DNA of 5,159 bases from K189A clade bacterium (GTDB lineage: Bacteria > Pseudomonadota > Gammaproteobacteria > Pseudomonadales > Azotimanducaceae), in assembly GCA_007571095.1 (NCBI GenBank), contig RKSB01000205.1:1-5159 (forward strand), in the 5' to 3' direction. The notes under the pieces were generated by a model that ran no database searches, was not told the DNA's origin, and saw only the letters and a program-made list of their open reading frames with translations. Of the stretch, positions 1-5,159 are shown piece by piece. Positions within the stretch are counted from its first letter, which is position 1. Every line of letters begins with the position of its first letter. The position numbers were made by a program, and so were the translations under genes.

Positions 1-25
1 GGCAGAAAATACCGGTTATCGGGTT

Positions 26-52
26 GTGCTGAGTCTTGAAGAGACTCGGCAC
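26..52 (-). terminator. Hairpin just past the end of the CinA/nucleotidylyltransferase gene; candidate terminator
   Basis: An 11-base inverted repeat, GTGCTGAGTCT / AGACTCGGCAC, flanks a 5-base loop (37-41). It has one imperfect pair, which is a G-U wobble if read on the plus strand and an A-C mismatch on the minus strand. It lies 10 bases beyond the TAG stop (63-65) of the leftward gene, where a terminator would be expected. No clear U-run follows on the minus strand, so a classical intrinsic terminator is not proven. The better pairing on the plus strand means it could instead serve a gene entering from the left edge. Confidence 0.4.
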
Positions 53-62
53 CCAGCCTTCG

Positions 63-1187
63 CTAACTGGCCTCTTTTTGGTTGCGAATGTCGCTGGATG
101 ACAGATCATTTCTGAACACCTGTTCGGGTACCTGCCGGCAAAGCCTGGCCAGCCCGGCCGGCAACTTCAGGTCATTCAGGGTTACAAACCCCTGATTGCC
201 GACTCGTCCGTAAACCAGAAAGTCGCATTCCAGCGATGCTATTTCAGCCAGCGAATCTTTCAGTTTCCGGCTGGATGAATAATAGTTTTCGCTGCCAATT
301 CGGGCTAATGTGTCTGTGCCGACGAGAAAGGTTGTTCGAGGAAACAGTCGGCATTTCTCCACAAAGGCAGGCGCATTGGTCAGCCAGACAGACTGTTTCG
401 GGAACTGGCTCAGCCGATCCTTGATTGCATGGTAGTCCAGCACCAGCTTATCCAGGTTGTCAATGCACAGCTCAAAGTCGACGGGATGGCCGAGCAATCC
501 CTTTGCGCATCGAACCATTTCCAGATGCCCTTCATGAAGCGGATTGAAGGATCCGCACAGCAGGGCACGAGGCTTGTTGGTTGAAGTCAGGAGTTGCCCC
601 AGATGATTGACTGCCTCGACCTGGCCGGTGAATAAACCGGACCAGTGAGCCAAACCCGGCGTGACGCTGGACAGCAGAGTCTCGTTTTTCGACAAAGAGA
701 GTTCGCCTTCCTGCTGGCCCGTCAGGAATGCCAGCCCGTTCAGGCAGAGGCTGGCAGTCAGGGCTTCTTCTTCGGACCTGCTTCTTGAACCCTTGTCCAG
801 AATGATCGATCGGGCGAGAGTCGTCTGTTCGGTTTGCAAAGCCATATAAATTCTGTGGTCGCCACGTTTGCTCTGGCCGGAGGAAAGGCTGGCGGTACAA
901 CCCAGACCAAACAGATTTGACTTGTTCTCTGACAGCCTCCAGGCACGTTGAAATGCACGAACTGCCATGGCCCCGGCAACAGCCGGCTGGCAATAGCTTG
1001 AACAGGCCACGCCCAGATAGCCCTCCAGTGCTTTTCTGGAATAAGGTACCGAGGCTTCGAGAAGCGTGTTGGATGCACCCGAAACAGCACATAGCTGACT
1101 CACCAGTCCGCTGCCACCATTGACAGCCAGCACGCCTCGCCAGGGAGAGGCGTGTATGGCTGCGATTCGATCAGTGGTGTCAATCAT
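63..1187 (-). CDS. CinA/PncC-like domain fused to a NadD/NMNAT-type nucleotidylyltransferase
   Basis: A complete 374-residue, probably cytoplasmic, two-domain protein. Residues 1-160 follow the fold signature of the CinA C-terminal (PncC, NMN amidohydrolase) family: GGSGLVSQL near 24-32, VSGAS near 35-39, VPYSRKAL near 47-54, YLGV near 57-60, and FGLGCTASL near 93-101. Residues 205-370 are a nucleotidylyltransferase: GSFNPLHEGH at 212-221 carries the HxGH nucleotide-binding motif (H218, H221), FLVGTDTLARI lies at 287-297, and SSSDIR at 363-368 matches the family's C-terminal (S/T)xxIR motif. In known pathways PncC converts NMN to NaMN and NadD adenylates NaMN, so the fusion would join consecutive NAD-salvage steps; that role is inferred. 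The family's usual AESCTGG segment reads AVNGGSG here (21-27), so deamidase activity is doubtful. The start is well fixed: an in-frame TGA lies seven codons upstream (1206-1208) and no other ATG, GTG or TTG intervenes. The ribosome site is weak. Confidence 0.88.
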   Translation of the reverse strand: MIDTTDRIAAIHASPWRGVLAVNGGSGLVSQLCAVSGASNTLLEASVPYSRKALEGYLGVACSSYCQPAVAGAMAVRAFQRAWRLSENKSNLFGLGCTASLSSGQSKRGDHRIYMALQTEQTTLARSIILDKGSRSRSEEEALTASLCLNGLAFLTGQQEGELSLSKNETLLSSVTPGLAHWSGLFTGQVEAVNHLGQLLTSTNKPRALLCGSFNPLHEGHLEMVRCAKGLLGHPVDFELCIDNLDKLVLDYHAIKDRLSQFPKQSVWLTNAPAFVEKCRLFPRTTFLVGTDTLARIGSENYYSSSRKLKDSLAEIASLECDFLVYGRVGNQGFVTLNDLKLPAGLARLCRQVPEQVFRNDLSSSDIRNQKEAS

Positions 1188-1938
1188 CTGCTCGCTTGAG
1201 GGAATTCAGGCTCCAAAAATTTGTAAGGCCAGAAAGCTGAGGACTTTCGGAGGCTGTGCTCCAGCCCCGCAAATCCTCTCCTCATTGAAAGGTTACCATG
1301 ACGATTCAGCGGACTCCTCTGCCTTTTGGCATCGACTCTTTCCTGTTTTGGGGATGATTCTCAGCAGGTTCAAGAGAACACAAAAAAGCTGGCTGCCCGG
1401 GACCGAAACTATATACATTTTTAACCCTGTTGAACGCTGGCTCCGGTTTCGGCAAGGGAGACGACAGGTCGGTCAAGCCTGGCCTTGCATCATTTTATCC
1501 AGTAAACCAACAGGCTTTGAAGAGGGTTCTTGTTCCCCTTCTTGTGTGCGGAATGCCCGAAATGAAGAACTGCCGGAATGCATTTGGCAAGACGTTTTCA
1601 GTCGATTCATTCGCGAGGTCAATTCATCCAGAAAATACAGCCTGTATGCAAAGGCTCCTGTCTTGAAGCGAACGTATGGAGATGTTCTGTTTGCCGAGAA
1701 GACGAGCAATGCTGCCTCCGAATTCAACGTTCTGGTCGATGCACAGGCTTGCGGTGAGAAAAACCTGGCTCCGCACAGCTTGCGCTTTCGATGTGTTGTT
1801 CAAAATTCGCTACAACAAATTGAATCCAGACATGCCCGTTTTTCAGCAGCCCGCAAGTTCAGGCACGCATTGACAAAGCAAAGGCCGAGGCTCGCATCAG
1901 GGACGGCAAGGCTGCCTGGCTTCGGCAGACGAGTTTGA
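1156..1938 (+). CDS. Long open frame of unknown nature; doubtful hypothetical protein
   Basis: A 260-codon plus-strand frame starts at ATG 1156 (an in-frame ATG at 1120 would add 12 codons) and ends at TGA 1936-1938. In its favour: the purine-rich GGGAGAGG at 1143-1150 lies five bases before ATG 1156, and a frame this long is unexpected by chance at this base composition. Against: it begins inside the antisense of the CinA-like gene, it resembles no family I know, and its composition looks random (about ten Cys, many Arg and Ser, scattered Trp, no periodic hydrophobic pattern). I see no signal peptide, membrane segment or motif. Residues around nucleotides 1680-1770 (a stretch rich in Ala, Glu, Asn and Val) look most protein-like. 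It could be an orphan gene, a decayed gene, or a chance frame. Confidence 0.25.
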   Translation: MAAIRSVVSIICSLEGIQAPKICKARKLRTFGGCAPAPQILSSLKGYHDDSADSSAFWHRLFPVLGMILSRFKRTQKSWLPGTETIYIFNPVERWLRFRQGRRQVGQAWPCIILSSKPTGFEEGSCSPSCVRNARNEELPECIWQDVFSRFIREVNSSRKYSLYAKAPVLKRTYGDVLFAEKTSNAASEFNVLVDAQACGEKNLAPHSLRFRCVVQNSLQQIESRHARFSAARKFRHALTKQRPRLASGTARLPGFGRRV

Positions 1939-2189
1939 GTACAGGGTGAGTAGAGAAGATTTCCTTCAACGTCTGGTTATCCCGCCTTCGTAAAAAGCAC
2001 TCTTTCACTGGTTGATGAGGCAGCCGGCAGGCTTCGACCAAAGCGATCAGAGCCTTGGCAACAGCCCGAATCAATGGGTTTGAGCAACCAGGCAAGCAGT
2101 CGAATCGACTCCTGCATTCGCTCGACTCCTGCATATTTGAACCATATTCGGTGAACTAAGGAAGAATTTCTGTGTCAAAGAGGCTAAGA
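1939..2189. other. Intergenic stretch without a recognisable gene
   Basis: This segment lies between the doubtful 1156-1938 frame and the AT-rich island. A minus-strand frame of 91 codons (1859-2134) crosses it but is Cys/Arg/Leu/Ala-rich with no motif I recognise, so it is not called. The only structure noted is a short direct repeat at 2105-2134. No tRNA, transposase motif or strong hairpin was seen. Confidence 0.5.
2105..2134. repeat. 13-bp direct repeat, two copies
   Basis: TCGACTCCTGCAT occurs exactly at 2105-2117 and again at 2122-2134, a 17-base period with a 4-base spacer. The copies lie upstream of the AT-rich island and do not sit in a supported gene. They could be a replication-slippage duplication or paired binding sites. 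There are only two copies, so this is not a CRISPR array. Confidence 0.6.
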
Positions 2190-2275
2190 GTGCCTGATTA
2201 CTACATATTAATGAAAAATTTCGTAAAAAATAAGCAGTATTTTTATTTATTAATAAGGATTCTATATAACAGGCT
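2190..2275 (+). promoter_or_regulatory. AT-rich island, candidate promoter region for the rightward genes
   Basis: This is the most AT-rich part of the window and stands out sharply from its flanks. It contains TATATAAC at 2263-2270, which could act as a -10 element for transcription to the right. The matching -35 position (about 2240-2245) is only a T-run, so no strong sigma-70 pair is visible. Two AT-only symmetric elements lie just upstream: AAAAATA / TATTTTT around a 5-base spacer (2226-2244) and the 10-base palindrome TTATTAATAA (2247-2256). The island sits 44 bases before the first small frame (2314) and about 350 before the large gene. Promoter function is inferred from composition and position. 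Confidence 0.35.
2226..2256. repeat. AT-only inverted repeat and adjacent 10-bp palindrome
   Basis: AAAAATAAGCAGTATTTTT (2226-2244) is a 7-base inverted repeat around AGCAG. Two bases later TTATTAATAA (2247-2256) is a perfect palindrome. Both precede the TATATAAC element, where a regulator could bind. In AT-rich DNA such symmetry also arises by chance, so an operator role is only a suggestion. Confidence 0.35.
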
Positions 2276-2313
2276 TGTCAGATTCCGAAAGTTTCTTCCC
2301 AAAAGGTAAACCC

Positions 2314-2403
2314 ATGACGCAAAACGAGCGTTCATGTCCGGTATTCCTGAGGCTGTATCGACCTCTGGCTAACCGGAAATCGGAGGCAGGTCAGGGAGCA
2401 TGA
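2314..2403 (+). CDS. Possible 29-residue leader peptide
   Basis: The frame opens at ATG 2314, with the purine-rich AAAAGGTAAA at 2301-2310 at good spacing, and closes at TGA 2401-2403. The peptide begins MTQNERSCPVFLRLYRPL and is basic overall, with no recognisable domain and no run of a single amino acid that would suggest classical attenuation. Its stop overlaps the start of the next small frame as ATGA (2400-2403), which suggests translational coupling. It is the first translatable frame after the AT-rich island. It is short enough to be chance; the call rests on the ribosome site and the overlap. Confidence 0.25.
   Translation: MTQNERSCPVFLRLYRPLANRKSEAGQGA
2337..2377 (+). other. Nested inverted repeat in the leader region
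   Basis: TCCGGT (2337-2342) pairs with ACCGGA (2372-2377). Inside it, GAGG (2349-2352) pairs with CCTC (2362-2365), leaving symmetric 6-base internal loops and a 9-base apical loop. The element lies within the small 2314-2403 frame, upstream of the second small frame, so it could fold in the leader mRNA. Stability is uncertain because the two stems are short and separated by unpaired bases. It matches no riboswitch or intron domain I recognise. Confidence 0.25.
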
Positions 2404-2627
2404 AGTTGTGTAAAGGCAGAGTATGCCAAGTGTTTTTTGGTTGCATGACTTTCAGCCTGCAACATGACGGCTCATACGAAGGCCTGTTGATTAATCAAGG
2501 ACGTCAGTCGAGTTTTTTGTACCCATTCATACCCCTTCGCCGATCACACCGCCAGCGTACAAGCCTTTACGCCCGCTTCTCCTATGTAGCCTTGTCTGGC
2601 CGGATTTGGCCAATTAAAGTGAAATGA
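2400..2627 (+). CDS. Possible small protein overlapping the start of the large secreted-protein gene
   Basis: A 75-residue frame opens at ATG 2400, which overlaps the stop of the preceding 29-codon frame, and closes at TGA 2625-2627, which overlaps the ATG of the large gene (ATGA, 2624-2627). Purine-rich sequence lies just upstream (GGAGG 2382-2386; AGGGAG 2393-2398), although spacings of 13 bases and 1 base are not ideal. The product is basic and rich in aromatic residues (MKLCKGRVCQVFFGCMTF at the start), with three Cys near the N-terminus, no convincing signal peptide and no known domain. It might be a coupling leader for the large gene, a small protein in its own right, or a chance frame. 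The double ATGA arrangement is the main reason to list it. Confidence 0.27.
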   Translation: MKLCKGRVCQVFFGCMTFSLQHDGSYEGLLINQGRQSSFLYPFIPLRRSHRQRTSLYARFSYVALSGRIWPIKVK

Positions 2628-5159
2628 CCAAAACCGGAATGATCAAGTCCCTTAACCTCTTCCTGGCCTCATTGCTCGGGAGCCTTCGATCTTTTTACCC
2701 TGCTCTTTCGAGCCGGTTTTTTTGGCTTGAGCAGTTGAACACAAATAAGGCCCATTGTTTGCTGAAACGGACGAAGCAAGCACCGTCAAAACCTGCACCG
2801 ACTAGCCACAAGAAGGCTTTGCAGCCACCGGCTTTGCGCACACGGGTGCAGGGCAAACAGACTCCCGAGATTCTTCTGTCCTCCTCTGTTGAAGTTAATC
2901 GGGCTTCGTCTACTGCTACCCCCACTTCGTCCCCCTCAGATGTTGAGCAGGCTTTCCGGTCGATGTTTTCGCAAGGAGTAAGCAGGCCCGTTATCACCGG
3001 CCTTGTGTGTGCTCTCGGCCTCTGCTGGGCTTCAATTGCAAAGGCACAGGCACCGGTACCCGACCCCATTGACGAACCCATTCCCGTCACTATAGTCACT
3101 ATAGCGGTGTCTCCCTCAAGTGTCGAAGAAACCAATATTGTCACCCTGGACGGGTCAAGATCGAGAGGTTCAAACCTCACCTATGCCTGGTCTCAGACTC
3201 CCGGCGAAGAAGTAACCGTCTCCCTGAGCAGTAAGACCGTCGCAAGCCCCACCTTTGAAGCACCCGAGTTCACCGAAGGCTACACCCTCAGCTTTACGCT
3301 GATTGTGAGCGATGATGCCAGCCCTCCCGACACAGCCACAGCGGGCGTGACTATCGATGTCGCCGCCGACGATGACCCGCCTACAGTCCATGCCGGCCGA
3401 AACCTGTATGTCAGTCAGGGGGCGGCCGTTACACTGGACGCATCGGCTTCAACCGATGATGGTGGCATCAGTCGCTATGACTGGGTGCAGACACCTGGCC
3501 AGAGTCCGATGGTTGATGATCTGATGGGTAGCAAGACCGTCAATCCCACCTTTACCGCCCCCCACAGTACGGAACCCTATACTCTCAGCTTTATTCTCAG
3601 CGTCACCGACATCGACTCTCGACCTGAAACAATTCCAGCCACTGTCCTTGTCATCAACCCTGTCGTTGCCGGTATCGTTTCAGATCAGCCGACTGATGCT
3701 TCCGAGGGCACTTCAGTCACCCTGAACGGCTTTCGAATACTCGAGACAGGTGAAATTTCTGACTCCAGTTCGATTCTGTGGACTCAAACAGGAAGCCGGA
3801 CGCCGGCTGTTTCACTGGAAGGAGACAATATACTCAGATCGACCTTCCTTGCTCCTGATTTAACCGCCGGCTACGAAGTCAGCTTTGTTCTGACCGCCAC
3901 ACAGGTTCATTCGGTAGGCATGGCCACGGATACCGTCACAGCCACAGATACGGTCACCATCACTGTCGCTGGCGACGATGATCCACCGACAGCCCATGCC
4001 GGAGAGAACGACACCTTCAAGGAAGACACTGTCGTCACGCTGGACGGGTCGAAATCCAGCGATGACAGCGGCATGCTTGCTTATGCCTGGAGTGCACCGG
4101 CGGGTATCGACCTGAGTGATGAGACAGTCGTTACCCCCACCTTTACCGCCCCCGAAGGCACCATGAATTATGAACTGGTCTTTACCCTCATGGTCACCGA
4201 ACTCACCGTCGCCGATGATGCCTTTGCTCCTCGATCAGCCACGGCGAGTGTCACAATAACCATTGAGGCCGACGATGACCCGCCGACAGTCCATCCCGGC
4301 CGAGATCTGTATGTCAACCAGGGGGCGACCGTTACACTGAACGGATCGGCTTCAACCGATGATGGTGGCATCAGTGGCTATAAGTGGAGCCAGAGGCCCG
4401 GGGGTCCGAGGGTTTCGTCGCTTGACGGCGACGATACGGTCAACCCGACCTTTGTCGCCCCCAAAAGTACGGATGTCTACGCCATAAGCTTTATCCTCAC
4501 CGTTTATGACAACGCCAAGCCTCCCAAGCCGAATACGGCCACTGTCTTTGTCCTCAACCCTGTCCTTGTAGATGCCGGAGAGGACCAGAAGAATGTTCCC
4601 GAGGGCACTCAGGTCAGCATGAGTTTCTTTCGAATAAACCTGGTAGGGGAAGTTCCTGTTGATGATTCGGCACTGTGGACCCAAACAAAAGACGAGAGTC
4701 CGACTGTTCGCCTGAACAACGCCGCTTCCCAGACTATGCCGGCGACCTTCGTCGCACCCGAGTGGACCGCCAACTATGAGGTCAGTTTTGTGATGACCTA
4801 CACCGAAGTCCATTCGGTAGGCATGGAGACGGATACCGTTACAGCCACAGACACGGTCACCATCAGTGTCACCGCCGATGACGATGAACCCACTCCTTCT
4901 GTGACCATCGCTAGCCCCAGTATCGATGAAGTCGATGAAGGCGATACCGTCACCCTCGATGCCACAGGATCCAGCGATGACGGTGAGATCACCTATACCT
5001 GGACATCGACACCGGCCGGCATCGCATTCTCCACTCTCGCACCTGCCTCGCCTGAACAACCCACCTTTATTGCGCCGGATCGAACCGCCAACTACACGAT
5101 CACCGTAACCCTCGCCGTTACTGATGACAGAGCCGTTCTCAAGGGCGGTCCCCAGACAG
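2624..5159 (+). CDS. Large secreted multi-domain Ig/PKD-like repeat protein (adhesin-like), 3' end beyond the window
   Basis: The frame is open for 845 codons from ATG 2624 to the right edge, with no stop; an in-frame TAA at 2615-2617 limits the start. Residues 1-113 are Pro/Ser/Lys-rich with a hydrophobic patch near 9-20. A classical signal peptide begins at Met114 (nucleotide 2963), with a hydrophobic core at 122-138 and A-K-A before the predicted cut at 141/142, so 2963 is a strong alternative start. Seven Ig-like modules follow, at about 156-246, 253-345, 347-448, 454-548, 553-645, 646-749 and 757 to the end. Most show VTLDGS-type and YxW strands, PTFxAP, and a closing FxLxVTD-like strand, as in PKD/K319L/REJ-type domains. 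The mature part is acidic, rich in Thr, Val, Asp and Ala, and nearly free of Cys. Such proteins are exported and commonly act in adhesion or cell-surface display; that role is inferred. Ribosome sites are weak before both starts. Sorting or anchoring signals would lie outside the window. Confidence 0.85.
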   Translation, partial: MTKTGMIKSLNLFLASLLGSLRSFYPALSSRFFWLEQLNTNKAHCLLKRTKQAPSKPAPTSHKKALQPPALRTRVQGKQTPEILLSSSVEVNRASSTATPTSSPSDVEQAFRSMFSQGVSRPVITGLVCALGLCWASIAKAQAPVPDPIDEPIPVTIVTIAVSPSSVEETNIVTLDGSRSRGSNLTYAWSQTPGEEVTVSLSSKTVASPTFEAPEFTEGYTLSFTLIVSDDASPPDTATAGVTIDVAADDDPPTVHAGRNLYVSQGAAVTLDASASTDDGGISRYDWVQTPGQSPMVDDLMGSKTVNPTFTAPHSTEPYTLSFILSVTDIDSRPETIPATVLVINPVVAGIVSDQPTDASEGTSVTLNGFRILETGEISDSSSILWTQTGSRTPAVSLEGDNILRSTFLAPDLTAGYEVSFVLTATQVHSVGMATDTVTATDTVTITVAGDDDPPTAHAGENDTFKEDTVVTLDGSKSSDDSGMLAYAWSAPAGIDLSDETVVTPTFTAPEGTMNYELVFTLMVTELTVADDAFAPRSATASVTITIEADDDPPTVHPGRDLYVNQGATVTLNGSASTDDGGISGYKWSQRPGGPRVSSLDGDDTVNPTFVAPKSTDVYAISFILTVYDNAKPPKPNTATVFVLNPVLVDAGEDQKNVPEGTQVSMSFFRINLVGEVPVDDSALWTQTKDESPTVRLNNAASQTMPATFVAPEWTANYEVSFVMTYTEVHSVGMETDTVTATDTVTISVTADDDEPTPSVTIASPSIDEVDEGDTVTLDATGSSDDGEITYTWTSTPAGIAFSTLAPASPEQPTFIAPDRTANYTITVTLAVTDDRAVLKGGPQT
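2963..3046 (+). other. Signal peptide coding segment and alternative translation start
   Basis: ATG 2963 begins a 28-residue segment with an Arg in the n-region (MFSQGVSR), a hydrophobic core (PVITGLVCALGLCWASIA) and an A-K-A cleavage site followed by QAPVPDP. This is the expected layout and length of a Sec/signal-peptidase I substrate. Starting the protein here would remove the 113-residue upstream extension. The purine-rich GAGCAGG at 2945-2951 is 11 bases from the ATG, a poor ribosome site, so the choice of start rests mainly on the signal peptide. Confidence 0.75.
3089..3367 (+). repeat. First A-type Ig-like module
   Basis: This segment encodes residues about 156-248 and is the first domain after the signal peptide and a Pro-rich linker. 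It shares the NIVTLDGSRS / YAWSQTPG / SPTFEAP / FTLIVSDD pattern with the fourth module (VVTLDGSKSS / YAWSAPAG / TPTFTAP / FTLMVTE), about 298 residues later. It is the most diverged of the A-type copies at its N-terminal edge, consistent with being the end of the array. It closes with the Asp-rich linker AADDDPP. Confidence 0.65.
3368..4270 (+). repeat. 903-bp higher-order repeat, copy 1 (modules B-C-A)
   Basis: The unit starts at the DDDPPTVHAG linker (residue 249) and covers three Ig-like modules. B carries LYVSQGAAVTLDASAST. C carries EGTSVTLNGFRI and the HSVGMATDTVTATDTVT stretch. The A-type module carries VVTLDGSKSSDD. The same order and spacing recur exactly 903 bases later. Exact DNA matches between the copies include a 31-base block at 3442-3472 (= 4345-4375) and a 16-base block starting at 3908 (= 4811). 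A period that is a multiple of three keeps the frame open, as expected for unequal crossing-over in a repeat gene. Confidence 0.85.
4271..5159 (+). repeat. 903-bp higher-order repeat, copy 2 (cut by the window edge)
   Basis: The unit opens at DDDPPTVHPG (residue 550) and repeats B (LYVNQGATVTLNGSAST), C (EGTQVSMSFFRI, HSVGMETDTVTATDTVT) and an A-type module (DTVTLDATGSSDDG, YTWTSTPAG, QPTFIAP). It ends 14 bases short of a full 903-base period. The B modules are nearly identical to copy 1 over the first strands. C is more diverged in its middle (residues 667-709) but matches again at the end. The last module's linker reads ADDDEPTPSV rather than DDDPPT, the most altered border. More copies may follow to the right. 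Confidence 0.82.

Noticed and set aside
532..1092. Minus-strand frames in other phases inside the CinA-like gene (532-1092 and 758-1090)
   Set aside because: The 63-1187 frame has both domains with intact motifs along its whole length, so these are out-of-frame shadows, not evidence of a frameshift.
1252..1266. GGCTG/CAGCC hairpin considered as a terminator or leader structure
   Set aside because: The stem is only five pairs, has no U-run, and is at a level expected by chance.
1473..1727. 84-codon minus-strand frame within the left intergenic region
   Set aside because: It looks mildly protein-like but has no family match I know and overlaps a longer plus-strand frame; there is not enough evidence to call it.
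1859..2134. 91-codon minus-strand frame, considered as a transposase remnant
   Set aside because: I found no DDE or other transposase motif, no terminal inverted repeats and no target duplication; the composition is random-like.
2275..2280. TTGTCA as a -35 promoter box
   Set aside because: No acceptable -10 hexamer follows at 16-18 bases.
2695..3391. Minus-strand open frames (2695-3180 and 3170-3391)
   Set aside because: Both are opposite the N-terminal part and first modules of the large gene, without recognisable domains; they are explained as antisense shadows.
4352..5059. 235-codon minus-strand open frame opposite the large repeat gene
   Set aside because: It mirrors the biased codons of the repeat modules (GAC/GAT/GTC/ACC runs), is Gly/Arg/Cys/Asp-rich with no motif, and lies opposite a clearly coding frame.
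3368..5159. Repeats considered as a CRISPR array or non-coding satellite
   Set aside because: The period is 903 bp, in frame, and the repeated units encode recognisable Ig-like modules.

Overview
The window comes from a bacterium, most likely a Gram-negative one. The evidence is a cleavable Sec signal peptide followed by a long acidic array of extracellular Ig/PKD-like modules. Base composition is moderate (about half G+C by eye), with one clearly AT-rich island near 2190-2275. A marine or host-associated gammaproteobacterium would fit, but nothing here fixes the taxon. No rRNA, tRNA, CRISPR array, insertion sequence or phage gene could be supported.

Layout. (1) 63-1187, minus strand: a complete 374-residue two-domain protein. 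Its N-terminal half resembles the CinA C-terminal (PncC, NMN deamidase) domain and its C-terminal half is a NadD/NMNAT-type nucleotidylyltransferase, so it points to pyridine-nucleotide (NAD) metabolism. A hairpin lies just past its stop codon. (2) 1188-2313: mostly sequence I cannot assign. It holds a surprisingly long plus-strand open frame (1156-1938) with a good Shine-Dalgarno sequence but random-looking composition, a short 13-bp direct repeat, and the AT-rich island that is the best promoter candidate for the rightward gene. (3) 2314-2627: two small plus-strand frames (29 and 75 codons) linked to each other, and to the next gene, by consecutive 4-base ATGA stop/start overlaps. (4) 2624-5159: the 5' part of a large secreted repeat protein that is open to the right edge (845 codons visible, no stop).

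The large gene is the most prominent feature. A textbook signal peptide (cleavage after A-K-A) is not at the N-terminus of the longest frame but begins at an internal Met, residue 114. The functional start may therefore be at 2963, or the protein may carry an unusual 113-residue N-terminal extension. After the signal come seven Ig-like modules of about 90-105 residues, related to PKD/K319L/REJ-type domains. They form a higher-order A-B-C-A-B-C-A pattern with an exact 903-bp (301-residue) period, which points to duplication of a three-domain block. Asp-rich (DDD) linkers occur only at some domain borders.

The two ends look functionally unrelated: a cytoplasmic cofactor-metabolism enzyme on the left, and on the right the start of a giant surface or secreted adhesin-like protein, transcribed in opposite directions from a roughly 1.4-kb intergenic region.
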